A stretch of 64,000 nt of DNA, taken from Sulfuricella denitrificans (lineage in GTDB: Bacteria; Pseudomonadota; Gammaproteobacteria; Burkholderiales; Sulfuricellaceae). The translations under genes and the position numbers were made by a program. The notes under the pieces are model-generated. The model was given only the letters and a program-made list of their open reading frames with translations, was not told the DNA's origin and made no database searches. Numbering within the stretch: the stretch's first letter is position 1; each line of letters begins with the position of its first letter. This document shows positions 28,065 through 37,280 of this stretch, in pieces. The stretch is from assembly GCA_002632355.1 (NCBI GenBank), contig NSJJ01000003.1:124001-188000 (forward strand), given 5' to 3'.

Positions 28065-29297
28065 ATGAAGGTCTATCAGGTTGGCGGAGCAGTACGCGAT
28101 GAATTGCTCGGCTTGCCGGTAAAGGATCGGGATTATGTGGTGGTAGGCACCACACCTGAGGAAATGGTTAAACAGGGATTCCGCCCCGTAGGTAAGGATT
28201 TTCCTGTTTTTCTTCACCCCCGTACCCATGATGAATATGCGCTCGCCCGCACCGAGCGTAAGACGGCTCAGGGATACAAGGGGTTTCAGGTTCATGCTGA
28301 ACCGGATGTCACGCTCGAAGAGGATCTTGCCCGGCGTGACCTGACAATCAATGCTATCGCACGGGATGATGCGGGCGGGGTCATTGACCCCTATCATGGC
28401 GTGAGCGATATCGAGGCCGGCGTTCTGAGGCATGTCAGTCAGGCCTTTGTCGAGGACCCTGTGCGGATTCTGCGCGTTGCGCGCTTTGCAGCGCGTTTCG
28501 AAAATTTCTCGATTGCGCCCGAAACGCTGGAACTGATGCGTGAAATGGTCCGGAATGGCGAAGTCGATGCGCTGGTGCCTGAGCGGGTGTGGCAGGAACT
28601 CGCCAAGGGTTTGATGGAGAACAGGCCTTCACGCATGATCTATGCGCTTCGCGAGTGCGGGGCTCTGGCGCGTATCCTGCCTGAGCTTGACTGCTTATTC
28701 GGCGTGCCTCAGCCTGTGCAGTATCACCCGGAAATCGACACTGGTACTCATGTCATGATGGTGATGGACTATACGGCGATTCATGCCTGCCCGATCGAGG
28801 TTCGGTTTGCAGCGCTGATGCATGATCTGGGGAAGGGGACTACGCCCCGGGCCGAGTGGCCACGCCACATCGCCCATGAGCAGCGCAGTTTTGATCTGAT
28901 CAAGCCGCTGTGCGAGCGTCTTAGAGTGCCTAATGCGTGTCGCGACCTGGCACTGGTGACGGCGCGCTTCCACGGCATTGTGCATCGTGCTTTGGAGTTG
29001 CGTCCTGAAACGCTGTTGAAGCTGTACCAGGACGCCGATGCGCTGCGCCAGCCGCAACGTTTCGAGCTTTTTCTAAAAGCTTGCGAGGCCGACTTCTGCG
29101 GCCGCGCAGGTTTTGAGCGGCAATCCTTTGTGCAGGCGGACGAGTTGCGTCGTGGACTTGAGATTGTTTTTGCGGTGGATGCCGGAGCTGTGGCAAAGCA
29201 GTGCATGGATTCAAGCCAGATTCGGGATCGAGTGTATCAGGCGCGATTGCTTGCGCTCAGGCAGTGGAAGCGGAAGCAATCCCCGAATTCAGCATAA
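28065..29297 (+). CDS. cca: CCA-adding tRNA nucleotidyltransferase with HD domain
   Basis: Adds or repairs the 3'-CCA end of tRNAs. The 410-aa protein is the multifunctional proteobacterial type. The N-terminal class II nucleotidyltransferase has GGAVRDELLG and the metal-binding Asp21/Asp23 in DRDYVVVG. RRDLTINAIA and the RNA-binding neck and body follow, then a C-terminal HD phosphohydrolase domain (LMHDLGKG near residue 250), which in E. coli has phosphatase and phosphodiesterase activity. The conserved N-terminus MKVYQVGGAVRD fixes the start. Both tRNA genes in this window already encode CCA, so here the enzyme would act mainly in repair. Confidence 0.96.
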   Translation: MKVYQVGGAVRDELLGLPVKDRDYVVVGTTPEEMVKQGFRPVGKDFPVFLHPRTHDEYALARTERKTAQGYKGFQVHAEPDVTLEEDLARRDLTINAIARDDAGGVIDPYHGVSDIEAGVLRHVSQAFVEDPVRILRVARFAARFENFSIAPETLELMREMVRNGEVDALVPERVWQELAKGLMENRPSRMIYALRECGALARILPELDCLFGVPQPVQYHPEIDTGTHVMMVMDYTAIHACPIEVRFAALMHDLGKGTTPRAEWPRHIAHEQRSFDLIKPLCERLRVPNACRDLALVTARFHGIVHRALELRPETLLKLYQDADALRQPQRFELFLKACEADFCGRAGFERQSFVQADELRRGLEIVFAVDAGAVAKQCMDSSQIRDRVYQARLLALRQWKRKQSPNSA

Positions 29298-29328
29298 ACT
29301 CGTTTAAAATAGTTACTGTCTCGACTGA

Positions 29329-30366
<1,038 letters not shown>

Positions 30367-30382
30367 GCACTGGTGGTCATAA

Positions 30383-31135
30383 CTATTCCGCAAGTATGGA
30401 GCGGCGTTCTCGGTCCAGTTTGATGATGTAGCGCTGGATCATGGCCTGCTGACTTGGGTGAAGATCGACAAACATACAGCCTGCGCGATGGTTCTGGGTG
30501 CCGTTCTTCATCGTAATCTCTTGCTCGTTGCGAATCTCCAGGTTCGTGGTGACGGTTCCGATGCTTGGCAGCTGAATGCGGCAGGCGTCGAAGCTATCGC
30601 CTATTTCCAGGCGCAAATATTCCTGATAATGGGTAATCGCGATGCCGCCAAGGCTGATGTCTGCGATCGCCACGTCTAGTCTTGCTTTTCCCGACTGTGG
30701 AATTGAGCATTTGATTGGGTTGATTACCGGTGTGGTAAGTCTATAGTATTCGCGCCGTTGCAATTTCAGAAGATCGCCTGGAAGCGGGGCGCTAAAAGCG
30801 GGACGGCCAAGGTATTCAATGCGGTGCATGCGCCCTGTAGTGAATTGCACCTTAACTTTATCCTGCGTCGTTACCAGAATAATTTTGTCGCTTTCCAGAA
30901 TTCGCTTGTTGAGAAGTTCGTTTGCGCCATAGTCAAAAATTACCATGCCATTTTCTGGATCGACATCAATGATCGAGGTCAGGAGAAAGTCCTGTCCCTG
31001 ATTGAAATAGGCAGTAACGAGCTCGTTTTTGTGCTGGAGAGCACGCAGAATGTAGATGATCTCCATTCTGGAATGAATCGTGTAGTTGCTGAGGTCTGGG
31101 ACAGCTTCGGTTTTCAGGGGGGGCTGGTTTGCCAT
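30383..31135 (-). CDS. PilZ-domain protein, YcgR-like
   Basis: A 250-aa cytoplasmic protein with an N-terminal YcgR-like domain (about 20-115) and a C-terminal PilZ domain (about 120-240). The c-di-GMP binding motifs are present: RREYYR (RxxxR, near residue 127) and DISLGGI (D/NxSxxG). In E. coli such a two-domain protein acts as a flagellar brake when c-di-GMP is high. No flagellar or diguanylate cyclase genes are nearby, so the output (flagella, type IV pili or another target) is open. The gene is the last of a minus-strand group behind mrcA and an orphan protein. Confidence 0.87.
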   Translation of the reverse strand: MANQPPLKTEAVPDLSNYTIHSRMEIIYILRALQHKNELVTAYFNQGQDFLLTSIIDVDPENGMVIFDYGANELLNKRILESDKIILVTTQDKVKVQFTTGRMHRIEYLGRPAFSAPLPGDLLKLQRREYYRLTTPVINPIKCSIPQSGKARLDVAIADISLGGIAITHYQEYLRLEIGDSFDACRIQLPSIGTVTTNLEIRNEQEITMKNGTQNHRAGCMFVDLHPSQQAMIQRYIIKLDRERRSILAE

Positions 31136-31249
31136 CCGGTCATCTATCTGCTTGACTTAGGCCCAGAATTTAGCCTGAACCCATTTGTTTGAAAGTTACT
31201 GTAACGCCGTTATTCTGCCTGAGATTGCTGCTGCTTTCCAGCAGTAGCC

Positions 31250-31879
31250 CTATGATTGATTGTCGGGGTATCGCTCTGCAGCAAGCAGTATTTCCAGCTG
31301 TTTGATTTTCGCCCGCTCAAGAGGGCCGCCTTCAATCGGGTCATAAGCAGATTTGCGCAAGTCCCCGCTTGAAAAAACAGTCAGTCTGATTTCGCCTGTT
31401 TCGCCCCTCAGAGTAAAGGTTGGGACTGAGACTGTTTCATCGTTCAATTTGTAGCGAACTTCTCCTGTTTCATACGGGGTATTGCGATTAAGAAGAAATA
31501 GCTCGACGTCTTTGGCGCTGTCAGCGAAAAGCTGGAGGTTGATGTCGGAATGTCTTGTCGCAGTGCCTGTGAGCACAGGACCGGTCAAACAGGGATTAAA
31601 TCCCTCCAGCAGACGCATGGCGGCCAGGGCTTCGGTGCGCAGTTGAAGCAGTCGAAGTGCTTGTTCATCTTTTTGGTACAGTCCCTGATGCAAACGCAGG
31701 GCCTGCAAAACTTCGCCGTTTGAGGGAAGGCTGTGTGTGTCTGCTGCACCCAGCTGACGCGCTGCTTTGCGTTTTGCCAGGGCATAATCCTGAATCCCAT
31801 CCTCCGCAATCATGCGTGCAGCAGCCTGAGCAATCAGTTCGCGCATTTGGCGGCGCTGTGCCATATGGTCTTTGAACAT
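31250..31879 (-). CDS. Conserved betaproteobacterial protein, possible nucleotidyltransferase fold
   Basis: A 209-aa soluble protein with no assigned function. The N-terminal half is helical and basic (AQRRQMRELIAQAAARMIAE, then AKRKAARQLGA). The second half has GPVLTGTATRHSDINLQLF, which resembles the G-S-x-D-x-N/D motif of a nucleotidyltransferase-like fold, followed by DVELFLLNRNTPYE. From memory, similar proteins occur in many betaproteobacteria next to the PBP1A gene, as here, where it lies 39 nt downstream of mrcA. The catalytic carboxylates of true nucleotidyltransferases are incomplete, so an enzymatic role is uncertain. A 6-bp hairpin (31228-31244) follows the stop. Confidence 0.72.
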   Translation of the reverse strand: MFKDHMAQRRQMRELIAQAAARMIAEDGIQDYALAKRKAARQLGAADTHSLPSNGEVLQALRLHQGLYQKDEQALRLLQLRTEALAAMRLLEGFNPCLTGPVLTGTATRHSDINLQLFADSAKDVELFLLNRNTPYETGEVRYKLNDETVSVPTFTLRGETGEIRLTVFSSGDLRKSAYDPIEGGPLERAKIKQLEILLAAERYPDNQS

Positions 31880-31918
31880 GCTGAGGGGGTTATCAATCCA
31901 GGCAGGCGAATACGGCCG

Positions 31919-34243
31919 CTAGAATAGTTGATCCTTGATTTCGTCAGTGCTCTTGCCGCCCATAATGCTCCCAGGCTCTTCACCCCACATGCTTTGGGCC
32001 GGGGGAGGGAACTCTTGATAGAAAAACTCAGGGATGCCCTTGTCGTCGATCTGGCCATTTTGCGGATTGATCTTGATGACACTGATGCCTTCCGGTGGGG
32101 GATAGTTACTTTCAGGTACGTTTTTCAATGCTTTTCCCATATAGCTGACCCAGATAGGCAAGGCCGCATGTCCGCCGGTTTCATTGCCGCCAAGCGAGCG
32201 CGGGCGGTCAAATCCGATCCAGGCCACAGCAACCAGTCTGGAATTGAAACCGCAGAACCATGCATCGATCTGATCATTGGTTGTACCTGTCTTTCCTGCA
32301 AGGTCTTGGCGGCCCAGCTGCATCGCTTTTGTGGCTGTACCCAGGCGGACCACGTCCTGCATCAGGCTGGTCATGACAAAAGCGTTGCGGGCATCGATTA
32401 CGCGTTCGGCGGATTCGCCCGCGCGTGCCGGTTTGCTTTGCATGAGCACCTTTCCATGGGAGTCGACAATTCGGTCAATAAAGTATGGCTGCACGCGATA
32501 ACCTCCATTTGCAAAAACGGAATAGCCGGCTACCATTTGCAGGGGTGTTACAGACCCGGCCCCCAGGGCCATGGTGAGGTAGGGTGGATGCTGAGCAGCA
32601 TCAAAGCCAAAACGGGTGATGTAATCCTGAGCATACTCCGGTGTGATGGATTGCAAGATGCGGATAGAGACCAGATTTTTGGATTTAGTCAGTGCAGTAC
32701 GCAACCGGATTGGGCCGGCGTAACTGCCATCAAAGTTTTTGGGTTCCCATGCTTCTCCCGCAGCTCCTCCTGGAAGAGAAAGTGGCGCATCGTTAATAAT
32801 CGTGGCGGGAGTAAAGCCTTTTTCCAGCGCAGCAGAATAGACAAAAGGCTTGAAACTGGATCCTGGTTGCCGCCATGCTTGTGTTACATGATTAAATTTA
32901 TTTCGGTTGTAATCAAAACCACCTGCCATGGATCGAATGGCGCCATCCAGGGGGTCAACTGAAACCAGCGCAGCTTCAGCCTGGGGCAATTGCGCAATCT
33001 GCCATTTTCCTTTGTTGTCCTGAGTAATCCGGATAATCGATCCTCGGCGAATGCGCTGCTTGCTGTCGACATTGGCCACCAGAGATTTTTGTGCGAAGCG
33101 CAGGCCATCCCCGTTGATCTCGATTTTTTCCATGTCCTTGGTATAGGCAAGTAATCTTTTTAAATTTGCGTCAAACACGACAGCCGGCTCCAGGCCGGCA
33201 ACCTCGTCCAGGTCTGCTAAGGCACTCTCCACGGCCTCATCCATGCCTGCATCGTTTTTAGGCAAGTCTGTAAACCCCTCGGGGCCACGGTAACCGTGAC
33301 GTCTGTCATAATCAAGGACGCCTTGGCGCAATGCTTCATTGGCTGCTTCCTGATCTGTGCGACGCAACGTGGTGTAGACTTTGATACCGCTGCTGTATAT
33401 CTGCTCGTGATAGCGTTCATATAAATTTTGCCGAACCAATTCGGCGATGTGATCGGCTCTGACTTCTGCGACTTGCAGGTCATGGCGTATATGAAGCGTT
33501 TGCTTTAGCGCTGTCTGATATTCGCCCTCCTTGATGTAACGCAGACTAAACATGCGTTTGAGGACGTATTGCTGACGAATTTTTGCGCGTTTGGGGTTGA
33601 CTACCGGATTGTAGCGGGACGGTGCCTTGGGAAGCCCCGCGAGCATAGCTGATTCGGCTATGTTAAGTTGAGAAAGCGGTTTGCCAAAATAGAGTTGAGA
33701 TGCTGCCGCGAAGCCGTACGAACGCTGACCAAGATAAATCTGGTTAATATAAAGCTCAAGAATCTGATCTTTGGAAAGTTTGTGTTCGATTTTCATCGCC
33801 AGCATGACTTCGCTCACCTTGCGTGTCAGTGTTTTTTCGCTGGAAAGAAAGAAGTTACGGGCGACCTGCATGGTAATTGTACTTGCGCCTTCGCGTGCGC
33901 CGCCGGCTGTGAGATTGGCGATAGCCGCGCGCGCCACGCCCATGTAGTCAACGCCACCATGCTGGTAAAATCGATCGTCTTCGGCGGCGAGAATGGCGTG
34001 GCGCATCGTGGTCGGGACGTCTTCGATTTTTACCAGAGCTCGCCGTTCCTCGCCAAACTCGCCAATCAGGGAGCCATCGGCAGTGTAAATTCGAAGCGGT
34101 ATCTTTGGACGGTAGTCGGTAAGAATTTCCAGGGATGGTAACTGGGGGTAGATCAGGCTGACAATCAGTGCGGCCAGAATTGCAGCTAACAAGCCACCTG
34201 CAAGCGCCACAAGCAGGGCGTAGCGCCACCAACGGAGAATCAT
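31919..34243 (-). CDS. mrcA: Penicillin-binding protein 1A
   Basis: A bifunctional class A PBP that polymerises glycan strands and cross-links peptides. The 774-aa protein has an N-terminal membrane anchor (about 7-31). The GT51 glycosyltransferase domain has the catalytic Glu88 in AEDDRFYQHGG and ASTITMQVARN. An OB-like insert follows, then the transpeptidase domain with SSFK (Ser462), SKN and KTGTTND motifs. It is divergent from pilMNOPQ; this mrcA/pil arrangement is common in beta- and gammaproteobacteria. The intergenic 173 nt (34244-34416) must carry both promoters. Confidence 0.97.
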   Translation of the reverse strand: MILRWWRYALLVALAGGLLAAILAALIVSLIYPQLPSLEILTDYRPKIPLRIYTADGSLIGEFGEERRALVKIEDVPTTMRHAILAAEDDRFYQHGGVDYMGVARAAIANLTAGGAREGASTITMQVARNFFLSSEKTLTRKVSEVMLAMKIEHKLSKDQILELYINQIYLGQRSYGFAAASQLYFGKPLSQLNIAESAMLAGLPKAPSRYNPVVNPKRAKIRQQYVLKRMFSLRYIKEGEYQTALKQTLHIRHDLQVAEVRADHIAELVRQNLYERYHEQIYSSGIKVYTTLRRTDQEAANEALRQGVLDYDRRHGYRGPEGFTDLPKNDAGMDEAVESALADLDEVAGLEPAVVFDANLKRLLAYTKDMEKIEINGDGLRFAQKSLVANVDSKQRIRRGSIIRITQDNKGKWQIAQLPQAEAALVSVDPLDGAIRSMAGGFDYNRNKFNHVTQAWRQPGSSFKPFVYSAALEKGFTPATIINDAPLSLPGGAAGEAWEPKNFDGSYAGPIRLRTALTKSKNLVSIRILQSITPEYAQDYITRFGFDAAQHPPYLTMALGAGSVTPLQMVAGYSVFANGGYRVQPYFIDRIVDSHGKVLMQSKPARAGESAERVIDARNAFVMTSLMQDVVRLGTATKAMQLGRQDLAGKTGTTNDQIDAWFCGFNSRLVAVAWIGFDRPRSLGGNETGGHAALPIWVSYMGKALKNVPESNYPPPEGISVIKINPQNGQIDDKGIPEFFYQEFPPPAQSMWGEEPGSIMGGKSTDEIKDQLF

Positions 34244-34331
34244 AATTGAGATTTTCTATAACTAATGTGTGTAAAAACGACTTTGATTATAGATGGTAAT
34301 TCCCGGAAAGAGAAAACTTGTACAAAATTTG

Positions 34332-34360
34332 TTTACACTGTTTGAAGTTGCTGATAGCAT
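34332..34360 (+). promoter_or_regulatory. Candidate sigma70 promoter of pilM operon
   Basis: TTTACA (34332-34337) and TAGCAT (34355-34360) are 17 nt apart in the A+T-rich mrcA/pilM gap, about 57 nt before the pilM start. The -35 is 5/6 and the -10 is 4/6 to consensus. Neighbouring alternatives exist. Confidence 0.4.
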
Positions 34361-34416
34361 TTAATGTAAATTATACGTATCGCTTATAACTGGGCTATGC
34401 GGAAGGGGAAATTTAC

Positions 34417-35490
34417 TTGCGATTCGATTTTCTAGAAGCCAAGTCACCGCCACTTATAGGGGTAGACATCAGTTCCTCTTCGGTAAAGATGGTCGAGCTT
34501 GCGGGGGCTGGTAAGGATGTATACCGTGTTGAGCGGTATGTGGTCGAGTTATTGCCAAAAGACGCGGTCGTGGACGGCAATATTGTCAACCTCGAAGTCG
34601 TTGGCGAAACTATCAGGCGCGCATGGAAAAAGATGGGCTCCCGCATCAAGAATGTTGCCTTGGCGCTTCCTTCGGCTGCAGTTATCACCAAAAAAATTGT
34701 AGTTCAGGCCGGGTTGCGAGACCAGGACCTCGAATACCAGGTCGAGGCGGAAGCTAATCAGTACATCCCTTTTGCACTGGATGAGGTTAATCTGGATTTT
34801 CAGGTTATAGGGCCCAATCCAAACAACCCAGAAGAGGTCGAGCTCCTGATTGCCGCTTCACGCAAGGAAAAAGTGGACGACCGGGTAGCCGCTGCTGAGG
34901 CCGCCGGTCTCAAGCCCCTGGTGATGGACGTCGAGTCCTATTCAACACAGCTTGCGTACGATCTGATCGCGCGTCAACTGCCGGGCGGAGGGCGAGGGCA
35001 GACTGTGGCAATTGTCGATATCGGCGCCGCAATGACTCATATCAACGTGCTACACGATAATCAGTCCGTCTATTTGCGTGAACAGAGTTTCGGCGGAAAT
35101 CACCTGACACAGGAAATCCAGCGACGGTACAGCTTGTCAGCCGAAGAGGCCGATATTGCCAAGCGCCAAGGTGGGCTGCCTGATACTTATGAGCCCGAAA
35201 CACTTCAGCCCTTCATGGATACGCTGGCTCTGGAAGTTGCACGAGCGCTACAGTTTTTTTTCTCCTCCACGCAATTTAACCGGGTGGACCATATATTGCT
35301 GGCAGGGGGGTGTGCCATGATTCATGGTTTGGATGAGGTGGTTGCAAGCCGCACCCAAGTAAGCACAATGATTGCTAATCCTTTTGCCAATATGGCCTTG
35401 TCATCCCGCATCAAGCCGAAGCAACTGACCGCCGATGCTCCCGCCTTGATGATAGCTTGCGGATTGGCCCTGCGGAGATTTGATTCATGA
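34417..35490 (+). CDS. pilM: Type IV pilus assembly protein PilM
   Basis: PilM is an actin-like cytoplasmic ATP-binding protein that docks on the N-terminus of PilN and links the pilus alignment complex to the motor. The 357-aa protein has the nucleotide-binding motifs of the fold: GVDISSSSVKMVEL near residue 14, a phosphate-2 loop VAIVDIGAAMTHI, and LLAGGCAMI near the C-terminus. The start is a TTG at 34417 preceded by a strong GGAAGGGG (34401-34408), giving the conserved MRFDFL N-terminus. No ATG gives as good a context. It overlaps pilN by ATGA and leads the pilMNOPQ operon. Confidence 0.95.
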   Translation: MRFDFLEAKSPPLIGVDISSSSVKMVELAGAGKDVYRVERYVVELLPKDAVVDGNIVNLEVVGETIRRAWKKMGSRIKNVALALPSAAVITKKIVVQAGLRDQDLEYQVEAEANQYIPFALDEVNLDFQVIGPNPNNPEEVELLIAASRKEKVDDRVAAAEAAGLKPLVMDVESYSTQLAYDLIARQLPGGGRGQTVAIVDIGAAMTHINVLHDNQSVYLREQSFGGNHLTQEIQRRYSLSAEEADIAKRQGGLPDTYEPETLQPFMDTLALEVARALQFFFSSTQFNRVDHILLAGGCAMIHGLDEVVASRTQVSTMIANPFANMALSSRIKPKQLTADAPALMIACGLALRRFDS

Positions 35491-36095
35491 CCGTCCGCAT
35501 AAATCTACTTCCACATCGTGAACAAAAACGCGTTGCACGTCAAAGGCAGTTTGTTCTTTTGGCTGCGTTGACATTCGGCTTAGGCGCTGTTATCGCAGTT
35601 GCCGGCCACACTTTCATTGCCTCCAGAATATCTGGTCAGGAAGGGCGAAATGCATTCTTGAAAACGGAGATTTCCAAGTTGGATAAGGAGATCGAGGAAA
35701 TCAAGGTGCTTAAGGAGAAAACGACAGCACTTCTTGAAAGAAAGAAAATAGTTGAAGCTTTGCAGTCAAATCGTTCACAGGTCGTACATCTGCTGGACCA
35801 GCTTGTTCGGCAATTGCCGAGCGGCGTCTATTTAAAATCAATCGAGCAAAAAGGCAATGAAGTGAAGCTCGTTGGTTATGCGCAATCAAACGCGCGCGTC
35901 GCGTCCCTTATGCGCAATTTGGATGCTTCCGAGTGGCTCGATGGTGCAGTATTGATCGAAACCAAAGCGGTCATCCTGAACAATCTTCGGGTCAGCGAGT
36001 TTTCCATGAGCATCAAGCTTTCGCAGCCCAAGTCAGCGGATGAGGCTGATAAGAAAATTTCTTTGCCAGCAAACGACAAGGATAAGAAGGCATGA
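35487..36095 (+). CDS. pilN: Type IV pilus assembly protein PilN
   Basis: PilN is a bitopic inner-membrane protein. It has a short cytoplasmic head beginning with the conserved RINLLPHRE (the PilM-binding motif), one transmembrane helix (about 22-45), a periplasmic coiled coil (about 50-95) and a ferredoxin-like domain that pairs with PilO. It is 202 aa, slightly longer than many homologues because of a Lys/Asp-rich tail. The start and stop overlap pilM and pilO by four bases each, implying tight translational coupling of the alignment subcomplex. Confidence 0.95.
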   Translation: MTVRINLLPHREQKRVARQRQFVLLAALTFGLGAVIAVAGHTFIASRISGQEGRNAFLKTEISKLDKEIEEIKVLKEKTTALLERKKIVEALQSNRSQVVHLLDQLVRQLPSGVYLKSIEQKGNEVKLVGYAQSNARVASLMRNLDASEWLDGAVLIETKAVILNNLRVSEFSMSIKLSQPKSADEADKKISLPANDKDKKA

Positions 36096-36739
36096 ATCTC
36101 GAAGAATTGAAAACACTGAATATTCGAGACGTCGGCGGATGGCCCGTTTTGCCGAAGGTGCTTGCGCTGGTGGCTTTTTTGATTGCGATTGTGTTTGCCG
36201 GGTACTGGTTTGACTGGAGAGTAGAGCTAGATCAATTGGAAACGGTTAGGCAGGAAGAGTCGAAATTGCGAGAAACCTTTCTAAGCAAAAAGAAGCAGGC
36301 GATCAATCTCGATACTTACCAGCAACAACTTAAAGAGATTGATCAGTCTTTCGGTGCGTTGTTGAAACAGCTACCGAACAAATCCGAAATGGATGCTTTG
36401 CTGGTGGATATTAATCAGGCTGGCCTGGGAAGAGGATTGGAGTTTGAACTGTTCAAACCAGCAGCTAGCGAGGTTATGTCTGAATTTTATGCGCAACTCC
36501 CTGTCACTATTAAGGTTACCGGGGAATACCATGACCTTGGTAATTTTGCGAGTGATATAGCCCAAATGCCAAGGATTGTAACGCTTAACGATATAAAGAT
36601 TACGGCCTCAAAAGATGGCAGGCTGACCATGGATGGCGTCGCAAGAACATATCGCTACCTGGATGAAGAGGAAATTGGTGCGCAGAAAAAAACTGCAACA
36701 GAGGTTAAAAATAAACGTGCTGGAGGGGCGAAAAAATGA
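36092..36739 (+). CDS. pilO: Type IV pilus assembly protein PilO
   Basis: PilO is the partner of PilN in the inner-membrane alignment complex. The 215-aa protein has a cytoplasmic N-terminus (about 1-23), one transmembrane helix (about 24-43), a periplasmic coiled coil (about 45-95) and a C-terminal ferredoxin-like domain containing FYAQLPVTIKVTGEYHDLGNF, quoted here as FYAQLPVTIKVTGEYH. A basic Lys-rich tail ends the protein. It overlaps both neighbours by ATGA. Confidence 0.95.
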   Translation: MNLEELKTLNIRDVGGWPVLPKVLALVAFLIAIVFAGYWFDWRVELDQLETVRQEESKLRETFLSKKKQAINLDTYQQQLKEIDQSFGALLKQLPNKSEMDALLVDINQAGLGRGLEFELFKPAASEVMSEFYAQLPVTIKVTGEYHDLGNFASDIAQMPRIVTLNDIKITASKDGRLTMDGVARTYRYLDEEEIGAQKKTATEVKNKRAGGAKK

Positions 36740-37272
36740 AACGGCTCCTTTTTGTTTTCATGACTGCAGGCTTGTTCGGTTGCGGTGGTGGGCAGCATGA
36801 TGATCTTGATCAATTCGTACGGGAAGCGGGGCAAGGCTTGCGGGGCAAAGTGGACCCGTTGCCAGAAGTAAAGCCTTACGAGCCGTTTATGTATGCAGCA
36901 TTTGATATTCCAGATCCGTTCAAGCCGCGGAAACTGAAGGCCTCGTTGAATGATGGTGCAGGAGGCGGTCTAGTGCCGGATATGAACCGGCGCAAGGAGC
37001 CTCTTGAGGCTTTCGAGTTGGAAAAACTCAAAATGGTGGGCTCGATTCAGCAGGGCAATGAAATATACGCGCTAATCAAGGCTCCGGATAACAGCCTGCA
37101 TCGTGTTAAATCTGGAAATCATATGGGTGTGAATTATGGCAAGATCACCAGCGTGAGCGAGACGGAGGTCCGTCTGACTGAAGTTATTGAAGATAGCTCT
37201 GGTGAATGGAGCGAGAAACAAAATAGTGTCACCCTGGTCGAGGAATCGACTCCAGGTCAACAGCAGAAATAG
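36736..37272 (+). CDS. pilP: Type IV pilus assembly lipoprotein PilP
   Basis: PilP is an inner-membrane lipoprotein that bridges PilN/PilO and the secretin PilQ. The 178-aa precursor has a lipobox ending at Cys16 (GLFGC), then a disordered segment that binds PilNO (ending near PFKPRKL). The C-terminal beta-sandwich holds LKMVGSIQQGNEIYALIKAP, which interacts with the PilQ N0 domain. It overlaps pilO by four bases and precedes pilQ by 8 nt. Confidence 0.95.
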   Translation: MKRLLFVFMTAGLFGCGGGQHDDLDQFVREAGQGLRGKVDPLPEVKPYEPFMYAAFDIPDPFKPRKLKASLNDGAGGGLVPDMNRRKEPLEAFELEKLKMVGSIQQGNEIYALIKAPDNSLHRVKSGNHMGVNYGKITSVSETEVRLTEVIEDSSGEWSEKQNSVTLVEESTPGQQQK

Positions 37273-37280
37273 AGGTTGCC

